Part shown: in pieces, positions 1 to 7,546 of the stretch | Layout of the letters: every line of letters begins with the position of its first letter | Numbering within the stretch: the first letter of the stretch is position 1 | From: Chloroflexota bacterium | GTDB lineage: Bacteria; Chloroflexota; Chloroflexia; Thermomicrobiales; UBA6265 | Reading direction: 5' to 3' | DNA: 48,537 bases | NCBI GenBank assembly: GCA_023389575.1 | Contig: JAEWEG010000092.1 | Span: 1 to 48,537 of the forward strand | Program-made: the position numbers and the translations under genes | Notes under the pieces: generated by a model | Seen by the model: only the letters and a program-made list of their open reading frames with translations | The model's database searches: none | What the model was told of the DNA's origin: nothing

Positions 1-48
1 CCCTGATGGCGACGCGGTGAGGTAAGCTCGACCCAAGGAGGGAATCGC

Positions 49-1059
49 ATGCGAGACACACGGCGACGATGGATGACGATACTGGCGGTCACGGTCGTGC
101 TGGCGATCCACCCTGGCATCGGTTCGATACACACTGGAGCGACGGCGGGCACCATGCGCAATCTCGAACGCGATGACGTGACGTTCTTCGTCGATCCGGA
201 CTCGAACGCGAGCAGGCAGGCGGAGGAATGGGCCGGGTCGCGACCGGACGACGCCGCGCTGATGGAGCGCCTGGGGCAGCAGTCACAGGCGGACTGGTTC
301 GGCGACTGGACGGCCGATCCGCGCGGCCAGATCGATGCCCGCGTGTCCCAGATCGTGGACGCCGGAGCGCTGCCGGTGCTGGTCTTCTACACCATTCCCT
401 ACCGGGATTGCGGGCTGTATTCGGCCGGTGGGGCGAACGACCCGCAGACGTACCGGGCATGGATCAGCGAGGCGGCGGAAGGCATCGGCGGCCGCCCGGC
501 GGTGGTCGTGCTCGAACCAGACGCGCTGGCGGGGATGGACTGTCTCACCGCGGAGCAGGAGACAGAGCGATACGCGCTGCTGAGCTTCGCGGTGGAGACG
601 CTGGAGGCGAAACCGCTCGTGGATGTGTACGTGGACGCCGGCAACGCGACCTGGCATCCGGCGACGGAGATTGCCCGCCGGCTCCAACTGGCGGGCATCG
701 GAAAGGCGACCGGGTTTTCGCTCAACGTCTCCAATTTCCACACGACGGACGTGACCACCGCCTACGGGCAAGGAGTCTCCGATGCGCTCGGAGCGCCCAA
801 CGGCACGCCGTTCGTGATCGACAGCAGCCGCAACGGGAATGGTCCGTGGGATGAGGGTGACGCCGAAGCGTGGTGCAATCCGCCGGGCCGTGCGCTGGGC
901 ATGCCCCCGACGGTGGAGACGGCCGATCCGCTGGTGGATGCCTACCTGTGGATCAAGCGGCCTGGCGAATCCGATGGCGAGTGCCGCGACGCGCCTCCCG
1001 CCGGTCAGTGGTTTTCAGAGTACGCGCTGGAACTGGCTCGAAACGCTGGCTGGACGTAA
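49..1059 (+). CDS. secreted glycoside hydrolase family 6 (cellulase / cellobiohydrolase type)
   Basis: A 336-aa GH6 enzyme that should cleave beta-1,4-glucan outside the cell with inversion. The first ~30 residues form an Arg-rich start plus hydrophobic core, a secretion signal. The GH6 landmarks appear in order: YRDCG near residue 118 (D120 matches the auxiliary catalytic Asp), LEPDAL at 155-160 (D158 matches the proton donor), YVDAGNATW, NVSNF, FVIDSSRNGNG, CNPPGRALG, and DAYLWIKRPGESDG near the C terminus. There is no carbohydrate-binding module or linker, so this is a bare catalytic domain of normal family length. The start is ATG 49, with AAGGAGG about 7 bases upstream. The gene stands alone; the next gene is convergent. 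Endo- or exo-action cannot be told from the sequence alone. Confidence 0.93.
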   Translation: MRDTRRRWMTILAVTVVLAIHPGIGSIHTGATAGTMRNLERDDVTFFVDPDSNASRQAEEWAGSRPDDAALMERLGQQSQADWFGDWTADPRGQIDARVSQIVDAGALPVLVFYTIPYRDCGLYSAGGANDPQTYRAWISEAAEGIGGRPAVVVLEPDALAGMDCLTAEQETERYALLSFAVETLEAKPLVDVYVDAGNATWHPATEIARRLQLAGIGKATGFSLNVSNFHTTDVTTAYGQGVSDALGAPNGTPFVIDSSRNGNGPWDEGDAEAWCNPPGRALGMPPTVETADPLVDAYLWIKRPGESDGECRDAPPAGQWFSEYALELARNAGWT

Positions 1060-1151
1060 CGGGATCGGGATTGCCGCGCGATCATCCGAGCGCTCGTCCC
1101 TGGCGCGAATACCTCAAGCGAAGTGTTTACCAGGGTCCTCGTGAGGAGAAG

Positions 1152-1925
1152 CTACACCTCCGGGGTAGGAGTAGGCGTAGGAGTGGAGCCGCCGCCTGCC
1201 GACCGCAGGAACTGGAACAGGATGCGAAGGAAGACGTCGTACATCACCTCTTCCGACTGGCGACGGCGCATGTACATGGCGTTGTAGCCCAACCCGGTCA
1301 TCGGAAGGGTGGAGTCGGGCATTTGCAGGTAGGTGCCCATCGTGATCATCAGGTTCGACCTGTGCCGATCGGCCGTGAACCACGAAGGGCCATCGACGGC
1401 ACCAGGATTGTCGATCATGCAGATCGGACGCAACCGGGGGTTGTCGCCAACGATTCCCTGCCGGGCGACAAGGGAAACCTCTTCGGCGTCGAGAAGCGCA
1501 TCGTCGATGAGACCAGTCACCGTCGAGAAACTGGAACGGCCGTCTGGCGAAACGACGTGGGACAGCAGAAGGTGCGGCTGCGCCATGGGCTCATCCCGCC
1601 AGATTGGCGCGCCGTGACGGGTATACGAATCGGCCCAGGCAGCGGTGCCTTCCCAGTCGGGGGGAATGAAGATCATGCCTTGCGTTCCCGGCCGGTTGTA
1701 AGGTTTCCAGTCCGGCTGGGGACCGGCGTCAACCATTGATTCGTGGATAAGCTGACCAGTTTGCCACCGGAACAGCATGTCCACGGCTGGCTCATCCTCG
1801 CACACCCCCTCGATGTCTGGCTGCTGCTTGCCGCTCACCTTGAGTGCCCATCCTGAGGCGACGGCGGCGGTCGCGGCGCTCATCAGCGCCCTTCGGCTGA
1901 ATCGATCACGGTCGCTCGTGGTCAT
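1152..1925 (-). CDS. Tat-exported protein of unknown function (paralog A of the flanking pair)
   Basis: A 257-aa protein I do not recognise. The N terminus carries a twin-arginine signal (SRRAL, R11-R12) followed by an Ala-rich hydrophobic stretch and AxxVSG. The mature part has two Cys shared with its paralog at 6605-7375 (GxCEDEPAV near the start and RPxCMID in the middle), a PPxWxGxAAWADS block, ADRHRS, and the strictly shared YDVFLRILFQFL near the C terminus, then a Pro-Thr repeat tail. ATG 1925 is chosen because a GAGGA Shine-Dalgarno lies 6 bases upstream; longer in-frame starts lack one. A TACACT -10-like hexamer (minus strand, 1977-1982) sits about 52 bases upstream, and the paralog has the same hexamer at a similar distance. 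An exported enzyme or binding protein is possible, but nothing shows a function. Confidence 0.75.
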   Translation of the reverse strand: MTTSDRDRFSRRALMSAATAAVASGWALKVSGKQQPDIEGVCEDEPAVDMLFRWQTGQLIHESMVDAGPQPDWKPYNRPGTQGMIFIPPDWEGTAAWADSYTRHGAPIWRDEPMAQPHLLLSHVVSPDGRSSFSTVTGLIDDALLDAEEVSLVARQGIVGDNPRLRPICMIDNPGAVDGPSWFTADRHRSNLMITMGTYLQMPDSTLPMTGLGYNAMYMRRRQSEEVMYDVFLRILFQFLRSAGGGSTPTPTPTPEV

Positions 1926-2257
1926 CTGCGTTCCTCGTGAGGATGGTGGATTCTGGTTTTGGCCCCTGGTCATTCCAGTGTATCGGAACGAGCAAGGCAC
2001 CCTTCCCAGCCGTCACATGCGAAAACGCAGTCGTTCCGGTCGAATCCCACGCCGGACCCACAGGCGAACCGATCGATCTGGATGGGTGGGCACGGCACCG
2101 TACGAGCAAGAACACAGCAGCCGCCCGCCAGTGGTTTCAGCACCACGTCACATGCGGGACGGGTGAAGCGAATCTAGCAGGCTTCGGTGGGCATGGTGTC
2201 CTATCGAGAGAAACCATGGTGAGGGCAGGTGATCGTCGATTCCGTGGCGACCCGCGG
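1926..2257. other. intergenic region between Tat protein A and the end of the arsenic operon
   Basis: About 330 bases without a convincing gene. It should hold the promoter of the Tat protein (minus-strand TACACT at 1977-1982). The 11-mer CGTCACATGCG occurs near 2010 and again near 2144 as a direct repeat. I see no clear terminator hairpin for the arsenic operon that ends at 2258. Confidence 0.4.
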
Positions 2258-2599
2258 TTATGGCGTTGGTGTTCCGCTCGCGCCGCCGGGCAGGTCGGCG
2301 AACGCCTCCGGACCCGGAAGCGTGCCGTCCAACTGATCCCAGTACCGATCGGTGATTTCGGCGCTGTACTTGTGTGGAATGTACGCCCGGTGGGCCATCA
2401 CCTGCAGCCCGAGATGCATCAACTCACGCCCGTACGGGATGTGGCGCAGGATGTTGGCGACATGTACGTGCCGCTGGTGCGTGAAGTCCGGCATCTCTCC
2501 GGCCAGGAACAGGCGGATCACGTTGGCGTACTGGCGCTCGACGCGAATCGATTCCAGCGACCGCTTCGGCTTACCGCTGGCGGCAAATGTCGTGCTCAT
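2258..2599 (-). CDS. His-rich 113-aa protein, last gene of the arsenic operon
   Basis: A 113-aa soluble protein. The core reads FTHQRHVHVANILRHIP, then a helix with GLQVMAHRAYIPHKY and ITDRYWDQL. I associate this FxHxxHVxVA...KYxxxIT..YW layout with small uncharacterised bacterial proteins of unknown role; the clustered His residues could bind a metal. The start at ATG 2599 overlaps the metallophosphoesterase stop (TGATG), so translation is probably coupled. A longer upstream reading frame exists but would overlap the phosphoesterase gene by over 150 bases, so it was rejected. Being last in the chain suggests an accessory role in the same response. Function unknown. Confidence 0.7.
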   Translation of the reverse strand: MSTTFAASGKPKRSLESIRVERQYANVIRLFLAGEMPDFTHQRHVHVANILRHIPYGRELMHLGLQVMAHRAYIPHKYSAEITDRYWDQLDGTLPGPEAFADLPGGASGTPTP

Positions 2600-3330
2600 C
2601 AGTGCTGGCCTCCAGTCTCGAGATCCCTGGCGTAGTGATCGGGCAGGCCATCGGTTTCGCGAATGGCGGCGGCCATCGCCGCCACGTTGTACTCGACCCG
2701 ATGGAGTTCGGTCGTCACGGTTCCATCCGGCGCGACCTCCAGGAGCACCCACGCCGCGCGTGGATCGCCATCCTTGGGCTTCCCCACGCTACCGGTATTG
2801 ATGAAGCGCACCCCTTCGATCTCGCGCGTCCACGGCACATGCGTGTGGCCGAACGTCAGCACGTCGCAGTCGGCGCTCCGGGCGATTCTGGCCAGCGATG
2901 CCGGGTCGCGGTCGGCGAAGAGATATTCGTTCATGCGGCGCGGGCTACCGTGGACCAGCCGGATGCGAACACCATTCGCCTCTCGCCGCAATTCTGGCGC
3001 GAATGACCGCAGGTACGCCTTCCGGTTGTCCATCACCACCGAGCGAGTCCACATCAGCGATTGCTGCCCACGCTCGCGTTCGGAATCGTCACGGTAGGCG
3101 CAGCCGCAGTCGTCGCGGTCGAAGCCGACGCCGTCGTCGTAGTTCCCCATGATCGTGGGGATGGACCGGTCGCGAACAAGGTCGATCGTCTCGTTCGGCC
3201 GGGCACCGTACCCGACCAGGTCACCGAGGCAGATCACCTCGTCCGGATCATGCGCGTCGATATCGACCAGGACCGCCCGCGTGGCCGCGCTGTTGCCGTG
3301 CAGGTCGCTCAGGAGCGCGATCTTCGTCAT
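2599..3330 (-). CDS. calcineurin-like metallophosphoesterase
   Basis: A 243-aa cytoplasmic two-metal phosphoesterase of the YfcE/MJ0936-like type. Motifs in order: SDLHGN (D9, H11), GDLVGYG (D37), GNYD (N63), HGSP (H127) and GHTH (H162, H164). These give the usual metal ligands. The catalytic His of the common GNHD motif is Tyr here, as in a subset of the family. An insert of about 25 residues after GNYD is rich in Asp/Glu/Arg and contains CGC. The natural substrate cannot be read from sequence. The start ATG 3330 overlaps the preceding stop as ATGA, which favours it over an upstream in-frame ATG. Its place inside an arsenic operon is unusual: it could hydrolyse a phospho- or arseno-ester or a nucleotide signal, but that is inference. 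Confidence 0.88.
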   Translation of the reverse strand: MTKIALLSDLHGNSAATRAVLVDIDAHDPDEVICLGDLVGYGARPNETIDLVRDRSIPTIMGNYDDGVGFDRDDCGCAYRDDSERERGQQSLMWTRSVVMDNRKAYLRSFAPELRREANGVRIRLVHGSPRRMNEYLFADRDPASLARIARSADCDVLTFGHTHVPWTREIEGVRFINTGSVGKPKDGDPRAAWVLLEVAPDGTVTTELHRVEYNVAAMAAAIRETDGLPDHYARDLETGGQH

Positions 3331-3572
3331 GAAGGCATCGCCGTCCGCGGAGGGCAGGAGCCCTGGCGAATGCATTCCGTCACATCGCGAAAGGCCAGCA
3401 GGGCTGTGAATGCCCCGACCCTGTTTGGCCAGTACGAGGAAATCGCGTCATCGACGCACTGCTCCAGCACCGGCTGGATCGGGCAGGACTCGTCGCCACA
3501 GAGGTCGGAGACCATCCGCATGACCCGCGCCGAGATATCTTCGCGCGAAAGCAATCGTTGTTCCTGGGTCAT
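3327..3572 (-). CDS. small cysteine-containing protein of the arsenic operon
   Basis: An 81-aa protein with five Cys (C25, C30, C39, C67, C73). The middle (EQCVDDAISSYWPNRVGAFT followed by ALLAFRDV) resembles the three-helix dimerisation module that sits next to or is fused to arsenate reductases in some bacteria; this is resemblance by eye only. It overlaps its neighbours on both sides by four bases (ATGA at 3569-3572 and 3327-3330), so it is translated as part of the efflux pump to phosphoesterase chain. The Cys content and context suggest a metalloid-binding or partner protein, but no catalytic motif such as the HCX5R of arsenate reductase is present. Confidence 0.72.
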   Translation of the reverse strand: MTQEQRLLSREDISARVMRMVSDLCGDESCPIQPVLEQCVDDAISSYWPNRVGAFTALLAFRDVTECIRQGSCPPRTAMPS

Positions 3573-4672
3573 GCCAGCCTCCCTTCGGTTGGTTCCGAGA
3601 ACAGCCGGTCCCGCAGCCAGAGCGACACGTACACCAGCGCCACGAGAACGGGCACCTCGATCAGGGGACCGATCACTCCCGCGAGTGCCTCGCCCGAACT
3701 GATGCCGAACACGCCGATCGCAACCGCGATCGCCAGTTCGAAGTTGTTACCGGCGGCCGTGAACGAGATGGCGGCGATTTCCTCGTAACCGAATCCCATC
3801 CTCCGGGCGGCGATGAAGGCCACGAAGAACATGACCCCGAAGTAGACGACCAGGGGGATTGCGATGCGCAGGATGTCCCCCGGCTGATCGAGCAGACGGT
3901 CGCCCTGCATCGCGAACATGATGACGATGGTGTACAGCAGGCCAAGCAGGGCGGTTGGACCAATTCGGAGGAGAAACGACCGCTCGTACCACTGCTCGCC
4001 GCGCCGCCGCACGAGGATGAGGCGGGTCAGGAACCCGGCCAGGAGGGGGATGCCGAGAAAGATGGCGACATTCCTGGCGATCTCGCCCATCGAGATGTCG
4101 ACCACCGTGCCCGACCCGCCGAACCACCCCGGAATCTCGGTGAGGAACAACCAGCCCAGCACCGAGTACATCACGATCTGGAACACGGAGTTGATCGCCA
4201 CCAGCACCGCCGCGACGTCGCCATCGCCACAGGCCAGCTGGTTCCAGATCAGCACCATCGCGATGCAACGGGCAAGCCCGATCAGGATCAGGCCGTTGCG
4301 ATAGGCGGGCTCGTCGGGCAGGAACGCCCAGGCCAGGCCGAACATCAGCAGCGGCCCGACCAGCCAGTTCAGCACCATCGAGAGCCCAAGCAACCGGCCC
4401 TGCGACTGGAACCGGCCAAGCGTTCCGTAGCGGACCTTGGCCAGCACGGGATACATCATCCAGAGCAGGCCGATGGCGATCGGTAGCGACACTCCGGCGA
4501 CCTTCACCTTGTCGAGCGCTTCGCCAAGGTCAGGAAAAACGCGCCCGAGACCGATACCGGCCACCATCGCCAGCACGATCCAGAGCGGCAGAAACCGATC
4601 GATCGTGCCCAGCCGCTCCGGGCGCCCACGCGAAGCCGTGTGCTGGGCGCCCGATGTCAATGAGGTTTCCAT
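3569..4672 (-). CDS. acr3: ACR3-family arsenite efflux permease
   Basis: A 367-aa inner-membrane carrier that extrudes arsenite using the proton gradient. It has about ten hydrophobic segments and begins after a short polar N terminus with RFLPLWIVLAMVAGIGLG, typical of ACR3. The essential family Cys lies in GLARCIAMVLIWN (C136), followed by the conserved ACGDGDVAAVLVAINS stretch; the late AAGNNFELAIAVAIG motif is also present. Length is normal. Start ATG 4672 overlaps the flavoprotein stop (TAATG), giving coupled translation; the extension further upstream in frame would lie inside the flavoprotein gene. Expression should be controlled by the ArsR repressor at the head of the operon. Confidence 0.95.
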   Translation of the reverse strand: METSLTSGAQHTASRGRPERLGTIDRFLPLWIVLAMVAGIGLGRVFPDLGEALDKVKVAGVSLPIAIGLLWMMYPVLAKVRYGTLGRFQSQGRLLGLSMVLNWLVGPLLMFGLAWAFLPDEPAYRNGLILIGLARCIAMVLIWNQLACGDGDVAAVLVAINSVFQIVMYSVLGWLFLTEIPGWFGGSGTVVDISMGEIARNVAIFLGIPLLAGFLTRLILVRRRGEQWYERSFLLRIGPTALLGLLYTIVIMFAMQGDRLLDQPGDILRIAIPLVVYFGVMFFVAFIAARRMGFGYEEIAAISFTAAGNNFELAIAVAIGVFGISSGEALAGVIGPLIEVPVLVALVYVSLWLRDRLFSEPTEGRLA

Positions 4673-6111
4673 TAGCAGCAGGTCCCTCCCTTGCCAATCG
4701 CCGTGAGCTGAATCACCTTCGGGGCGGAATCGCCGCAGCACGAGGACGCCTCGCCTGCAACGACACCCACCGGTTTCGATCCGCCGCAGCAACTGGCGCC
4801 TTCACTGGCGTCCGCCGCCTCGGTTCCGCAGCACGCGACGCCTCGCTCGCCGAGCACACTGGAGGTGGAACAAACGCCCGTTTCCGGCAGGACGAGGCGC
4901 ACGTCACGGGCGGCCTCCCAATCGCCGGCTATCGCGGCCGCCACCGAGCGTACCTGCTCGTACCCGGTCAGCATCAGGAAGGTCGGTGCCCGCCCGTAAC
5001 TCTTCATGCCGACGATGTAGAAGTCGGATTCCGGATGCCGCAGTTCCTCCGCGCCATGGGGTGGCACCGACCCGCAGCTATGCACGTTGGGGTCGATCAG
5101 GGGAGCCAGGGTGGACGGGCTTTCCACGGCCGGATCGAGCGCCAGCCGCAGTTCGGAGAGCGGTCCGAGGTCGGGGCGGAACCCGGTCGCGCCAATGATT
5201 TCGTCGAACGGACCCAGGACCCGGCCGTCATCCTGACCGTGCACCAGAACTCCGTCGGAGACGGACTCGATCCGCGCGATACGCATCCCGGCGACCAGTT
5301 CCAGCCGCCCGCGTTCGACCTGTTCGCGAACCCGGGTGCCAAGCTCGCCGCGAGCGGGCAAGGCATCGTTGATGCCGCCGCCAAACAGGTTACTCATTCG
5401 CTCCAGCGGCTTGCGGATCGCCCAGGTAATGGACGTTTCCGGCTCCTCATCGGCCAGGTCGATCAGGTCCAGCAGCACATTGAACGCGGAGTGACCGCCG
5501 CCGACCACCAGCACCCGCTTCCCGGCGTACCGTTCCCGGGCAACGCCGAGCACATCGGGGATGCCGTAGGCGATCCGGTCGGCCGCCGCGCACTCCCCGA
5601 ACGCGGGCAACCCCGAAGCTCCCAGCGGGTTCGGGCGCGTCCAGGTTCCGGAGGCGTCGATCACGGCCCGCGCGCGGATCACCTGCTCGTCGTCGCCCGC
5701 CCGCGTCACCACGAGGAATGGGGCGTCGTCCCGGCCAGGAGACTTCATCTTGTCGAAGCCATCGCGGGTGACCCCCACAACCTCAACACCATGGCGGATG
5801 CGCGGCTTGAGCTCGGGCACCTCAGCCAGCGGTCGCAGGTACCGCGTCACCAGGTCGTTGCCGGTCGGGAACGCCTCCGCTTCCGGCTCGCTCCAGCCGG
5901 TCGCGAGCAGCAATGCCCTGGCCGCCTCGTCAATGGAGTACTTCCACGGAGAGAAGAACCGGACGTGCCCCCACTGCCGCACGCTGGCGCCGGCCGAGTC
6001 TCCCCGTTCGAGCACCAGCGGCTCGATGCCGCGCGAGACCAGGTGCGCCGCGGCGGCCAACCCGACCGGCCCCGCGCCGATCACCACCACCGGCAATTGC
6101 TGTCGATCCAT
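4672..6111 (-). CDS. FAD/NAD(P)-binding oxidoreductase with a vicinal-cysteine tail (arsenic operon)
   Basis: A 479-aa flavoprotein. An N-terminal Rossmann motif IGAGPVGLAA (residues 11-20) should bind FAD, and a second one, VVGGGHSAFN (202-211), should bind NAD(P)H. Between them lie FFSPWKYS and the IDASGTW segment, and ATGFRPDLG follows later, as in flavin monooxygenase and thioredoxin-reductase-like proteins. The last 66 residues (414-479) form an appendix with nine Cys: one single and four CC pairs (427-428, 441-442, 458-459, 478-479), spaced by Gly/Ser/Ala-rich linkers. Vicinal Cys pairs are what trivalent arsenic binds. ATG 6111 is preceded by GAGGGGAG at good spacing. It lies 59 bases after arsR and overlaps acr3. 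The oxidised or reduced substrate is unknown; an organoarsenical or arsenite is a reasonable guess. Confidence 0.87.
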   Translation of the reverse strand: MDRQQLPVVVIGAGPVGLAAAAHLVSRGIEPLVLERGDSAGASVRQWGHVRFFSPWKYSIDEAARALLLATGWSEPEAEAFPTGNDLVTRYLRPLAEVPELKPRIRHGVEVVGVTRDGFDKMKSPGRDDAPFLVVTRAGDDEQVIRARAVIDASGTWTRPNPLGASGLPAFGECAAADRIAYGIPDVLGVARERYAGKRVLVVGGGHSAFNVLLDLIDLADEEPETSITWAIRKPLERMSNLFGGGINDALPARGELGTRVREQVERGRLELVAGMRIARIESVSDGVLVHGQDDGRVLGPFDEIIGATGFRPDLGPLSELRLALDPAVESPSTLAPLIDPNVHSCGSVPPHGAEELRHPESDFYIVGMKSYGRAPTFLMLTGYEQVRSVAAAIAGDWEAARDVRLVLPETGVCSTSSVLGERGVACCGTEAADASEGASCCGGSKPVGVVAGEASSCCGDSAPKVIQLTAIGKGGTCC

Positions 6112-6126
6112 GTTCGCGCTCCCCTC

Positions 6127-6146
6127 ACATAGACATCCGTCTATGT
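6127..6146. promoter_or_regulatory. perfect 8-4-8 inverted repeat in the arsR-flavoprotein gap
   Basis: ACATAGAC, four bases, then GTCTATGT: a perfect dyad 15 bases before the flavoprotein start, in the 59-base gap after arsR. It could be a second ArsR-type operator or an mRNA hairpin that tunes translation. It has no T-tract that would make it a terminator in the operon direction. Confidence 0.5.
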
Positions 6147-6170
6147 CTCGTCTCAAAAAAAGAGGGCCGA

Positions 6171-6554
6171 TCAGCCCGTTCGTTCCAGCACCGTCACGGG
6201 CTGGAGATTGATCATGGAGAGGAACTGTTCCAGAGCGCGAATGCCCTCCGGCTTCACCTCGTAATAGGCCCACACGCCCCTGCGCGAGACCGAGATCAAC
6301 CCCGCCTGGCGCAGCACCTTCAGGTGGTGCGCGATGGTGGGCTGGCTGACATCGAACCGGTCCACGATGTCGCAGGCGCAGATCGCCTCATCCTGGGCGG
6401 CGATAAGGCGGAAGACATCCAACCGCGTGCCATCCCCCAGCGCCTTGAACACGCTGAGCAATTGCTCACGCGCGTCTTCGCCCAGGGGACGTGGTTCATT
6501 CACGTTCCGGCAACAGGCATCATCAGGCTGGATCACACGTACGGTCGTTGTCAT
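6171..6554 (-). CDS. arsR: ArsR-family arsenic-responsive repressor
   Basis: A 127-aa winged-helix repressor that leaves DNA when it binds As(III). The core FKALGDGTRLDVFRLI leads into ICACDIVDRFDVSQPTIAHH, which contains the classic metalloid-binding Cys pair in the alpha-3 region (C59, C61; compare ELCVCDL in the plasmid ArsR proteins). An additional CC pair lies at C14-C15 in the N-terminal arm and may provide a further thiol ligand. The wing (SVSRRGVWAYYEV) is intact. It is the first gene of the six-gene operon. Start ATG 6554 lies 6 bases after a strong -10 box with no room for a Shine-Dalgarno, so the message is predicted to be leaderless. Confidence 0.95.
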   Translation of the reverse strand: MTTTVRVIQPDDACCRNVNEPRPLGEDAREQLLSVFKALGDGTRLDVFRLIAAQDEAICACDIVDRFDVSQPTIAHHLKVLRQAGLISVSRRGVWAYYEVKPEGIRALEQFLSMINLQPVTVLERTG

Positions 6555-6560
6555 GCTCGC

Positions 6561-6589
6561 AGAATACCGAAGATATAGATGAACGTCAA
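6561..6589 (-). promoter_or_regulatory. promoter of the arsenic operon (leaderless)
   Basis: Read on the minus strand: TTGACG (6589-6584), a 17-base spacer, TATTCT (6566-6561), then GCGAGC and the arsR ATG at 6554. Transcription would start at or within a base or two of the ATG. The AT-rich spacer (with ATCTATATC) is the likely ArsR operator. Confidence 0.75.
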
Positions 6590-6604
6590 TATGTCGTTCA
6601 ATTG

Positions 6605-7375
6605 TCAGGTGGGAGTCGGGGTGGGCGTGGGATCGCCGCTTCCACCGCCCAGGAACTGGAACAGGATACGGAGGAAGACGTCGTACATGAGGTCCTCCAT
6701 GTCGCGGCGGCGCCCGAAGATGCTATTGAAGGACACGACCGTCCCCGGAAGGACTTCGCTGGGCAGTGGCAGCGCGTTTCCGAACGTGATGAGGAGGCTG
6801 GAACGGTGGCGATCGGCGGATAACCAGCCGGGCGCGAGCGCTTTTTCCTGATCGTCGATGGAGCAGACCGGGCGGAGGCTGGGGTCCGCGCCGAGCACGC
6901 TCTGTTTCGCCAACATCGCGGATTGCTGGGTGGTGAGCAGCGCGTTCTGGATCGAACCCACCGCGTACTCGAATGACGCGTCGCCGCCGGGCGAGGTGAC
7001 GCGCGAGAGCGTGAGCTGGGGCAGGCTCATGGGCTGGTCTTGCCAGCGGGGCACGCCGTCCCGCGTGAAGCTGTCCGCCCAGGCGGCGGAGCCAGTCCAG
7101 CCCGGCGGGATGAGAAAGGGTCCGAGGAATCCCGGGTGGTTGAATGGTTGCCAGTGCAGTTGAGGTCCGGAATCGGCGACCGAACGATAGACGGGTCGGC
7201 CGGACCTCCAGTCGAACAGCATCGCGACGGCGGGCTCGTCTTCGCAGTCACCCTCGACGACTGGCTCGGCTGCCTGGCGACCGCTGACCTGGTGGGCCCA
7301 GGCGGCCGTTCCGGCGAACGAAGCGGCGCCAAGCAAGGCACGCCGGGTGAACAGGCGAGGCGGAACAGCGGTCAT
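6605..7375 (-). CDS. Tat-exported protein of unknown function (paralog B of the flanking pair)
   Basis: A 256-aa paralog of the protein at 1152-1925, nearly the same length and aligned from end to end. Twin-arginine signal TRRAL at R11-R12, the same position as in paralog A. Shared landmarks: GDCEDEPAV, DxGPQxxWxPxNxPG, AAWADSxTRxG, RPVCSIDD, ADRHRSSLLITFG, and YDVFLRILFQFL, ending in a run of Pro-Thr. The two genes also share roughly 40 bases of near-identical DNA around the YDVFLRILFQFL codons. ATG 7375 has AGGGGTG upstream; earlier in-frame starts would remove the Tat motif from its usual place. A TACACT hexamer on the minus strand (7436-7431) sits about 56 bases upstream, as in paralog A. 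No known domain recognised. Confidence 0.75.
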   Translation of the reverse strand: MTAVPPRLFTRRALLGAASFAGTAAWAHQVSGRQAAEPVVEGDCEDEPAVAMLFDWRSGRPVYRSVADSGPQLHWQPFNHPGFLGPFLIPPGWTGSAAWADSFTRDGVPRWQDQPMSLPQLTLSRVTSPGGDASFEYAVGSIQNALLTTQQSAMLAKQSVLGADPSLRPVCSIDDQEKALAPGWLSADRHRSSLLITFGNALPLPSEVLPGTVVSFNSIFGRRRDMEDLMYDVFLRILFQFLGGGSGDPTPTPTPT

Positions 7376-7483
7376 GGCATCACCCCTGGCATGGAGGCGG
7401 ATGGGATGGAGGGGACCCGGATTGCGTGCCAGTGTACCGCCCATGGGGTGGAAGCGAATCCAGAACAATGGAGGGCGAAATGT

Positions 7484-7515
7484 CACCGACCTCGGGTTGG
7501 CTCCCGAGGTCGGTG
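7484..7515 (-). terminator. intrinsic terminator-like hairpin
   Basis: A perfect 13-bp stem (CACCGACCTCGGG / CCCGAGGTCGGTG) with a 6-base loop, followed on the minus strand by a short T-containing stretch. It lies just past the small membrane gene and should end the aminotransferase transcript. Confidence 0.7.
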
Positions 7516-7546
7516 GCGGAATGTGGAGGACTCTGGCGAAGGGACG

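Noticed and set aside
4654..6132. Long plus-strand open frame (about 490 codons) opposite the flavoprotein
   Set aside because: Composition is Arg/His/Gln-rich shadow of a high-GC gene on the other strand, with no domain and no ribosome site.
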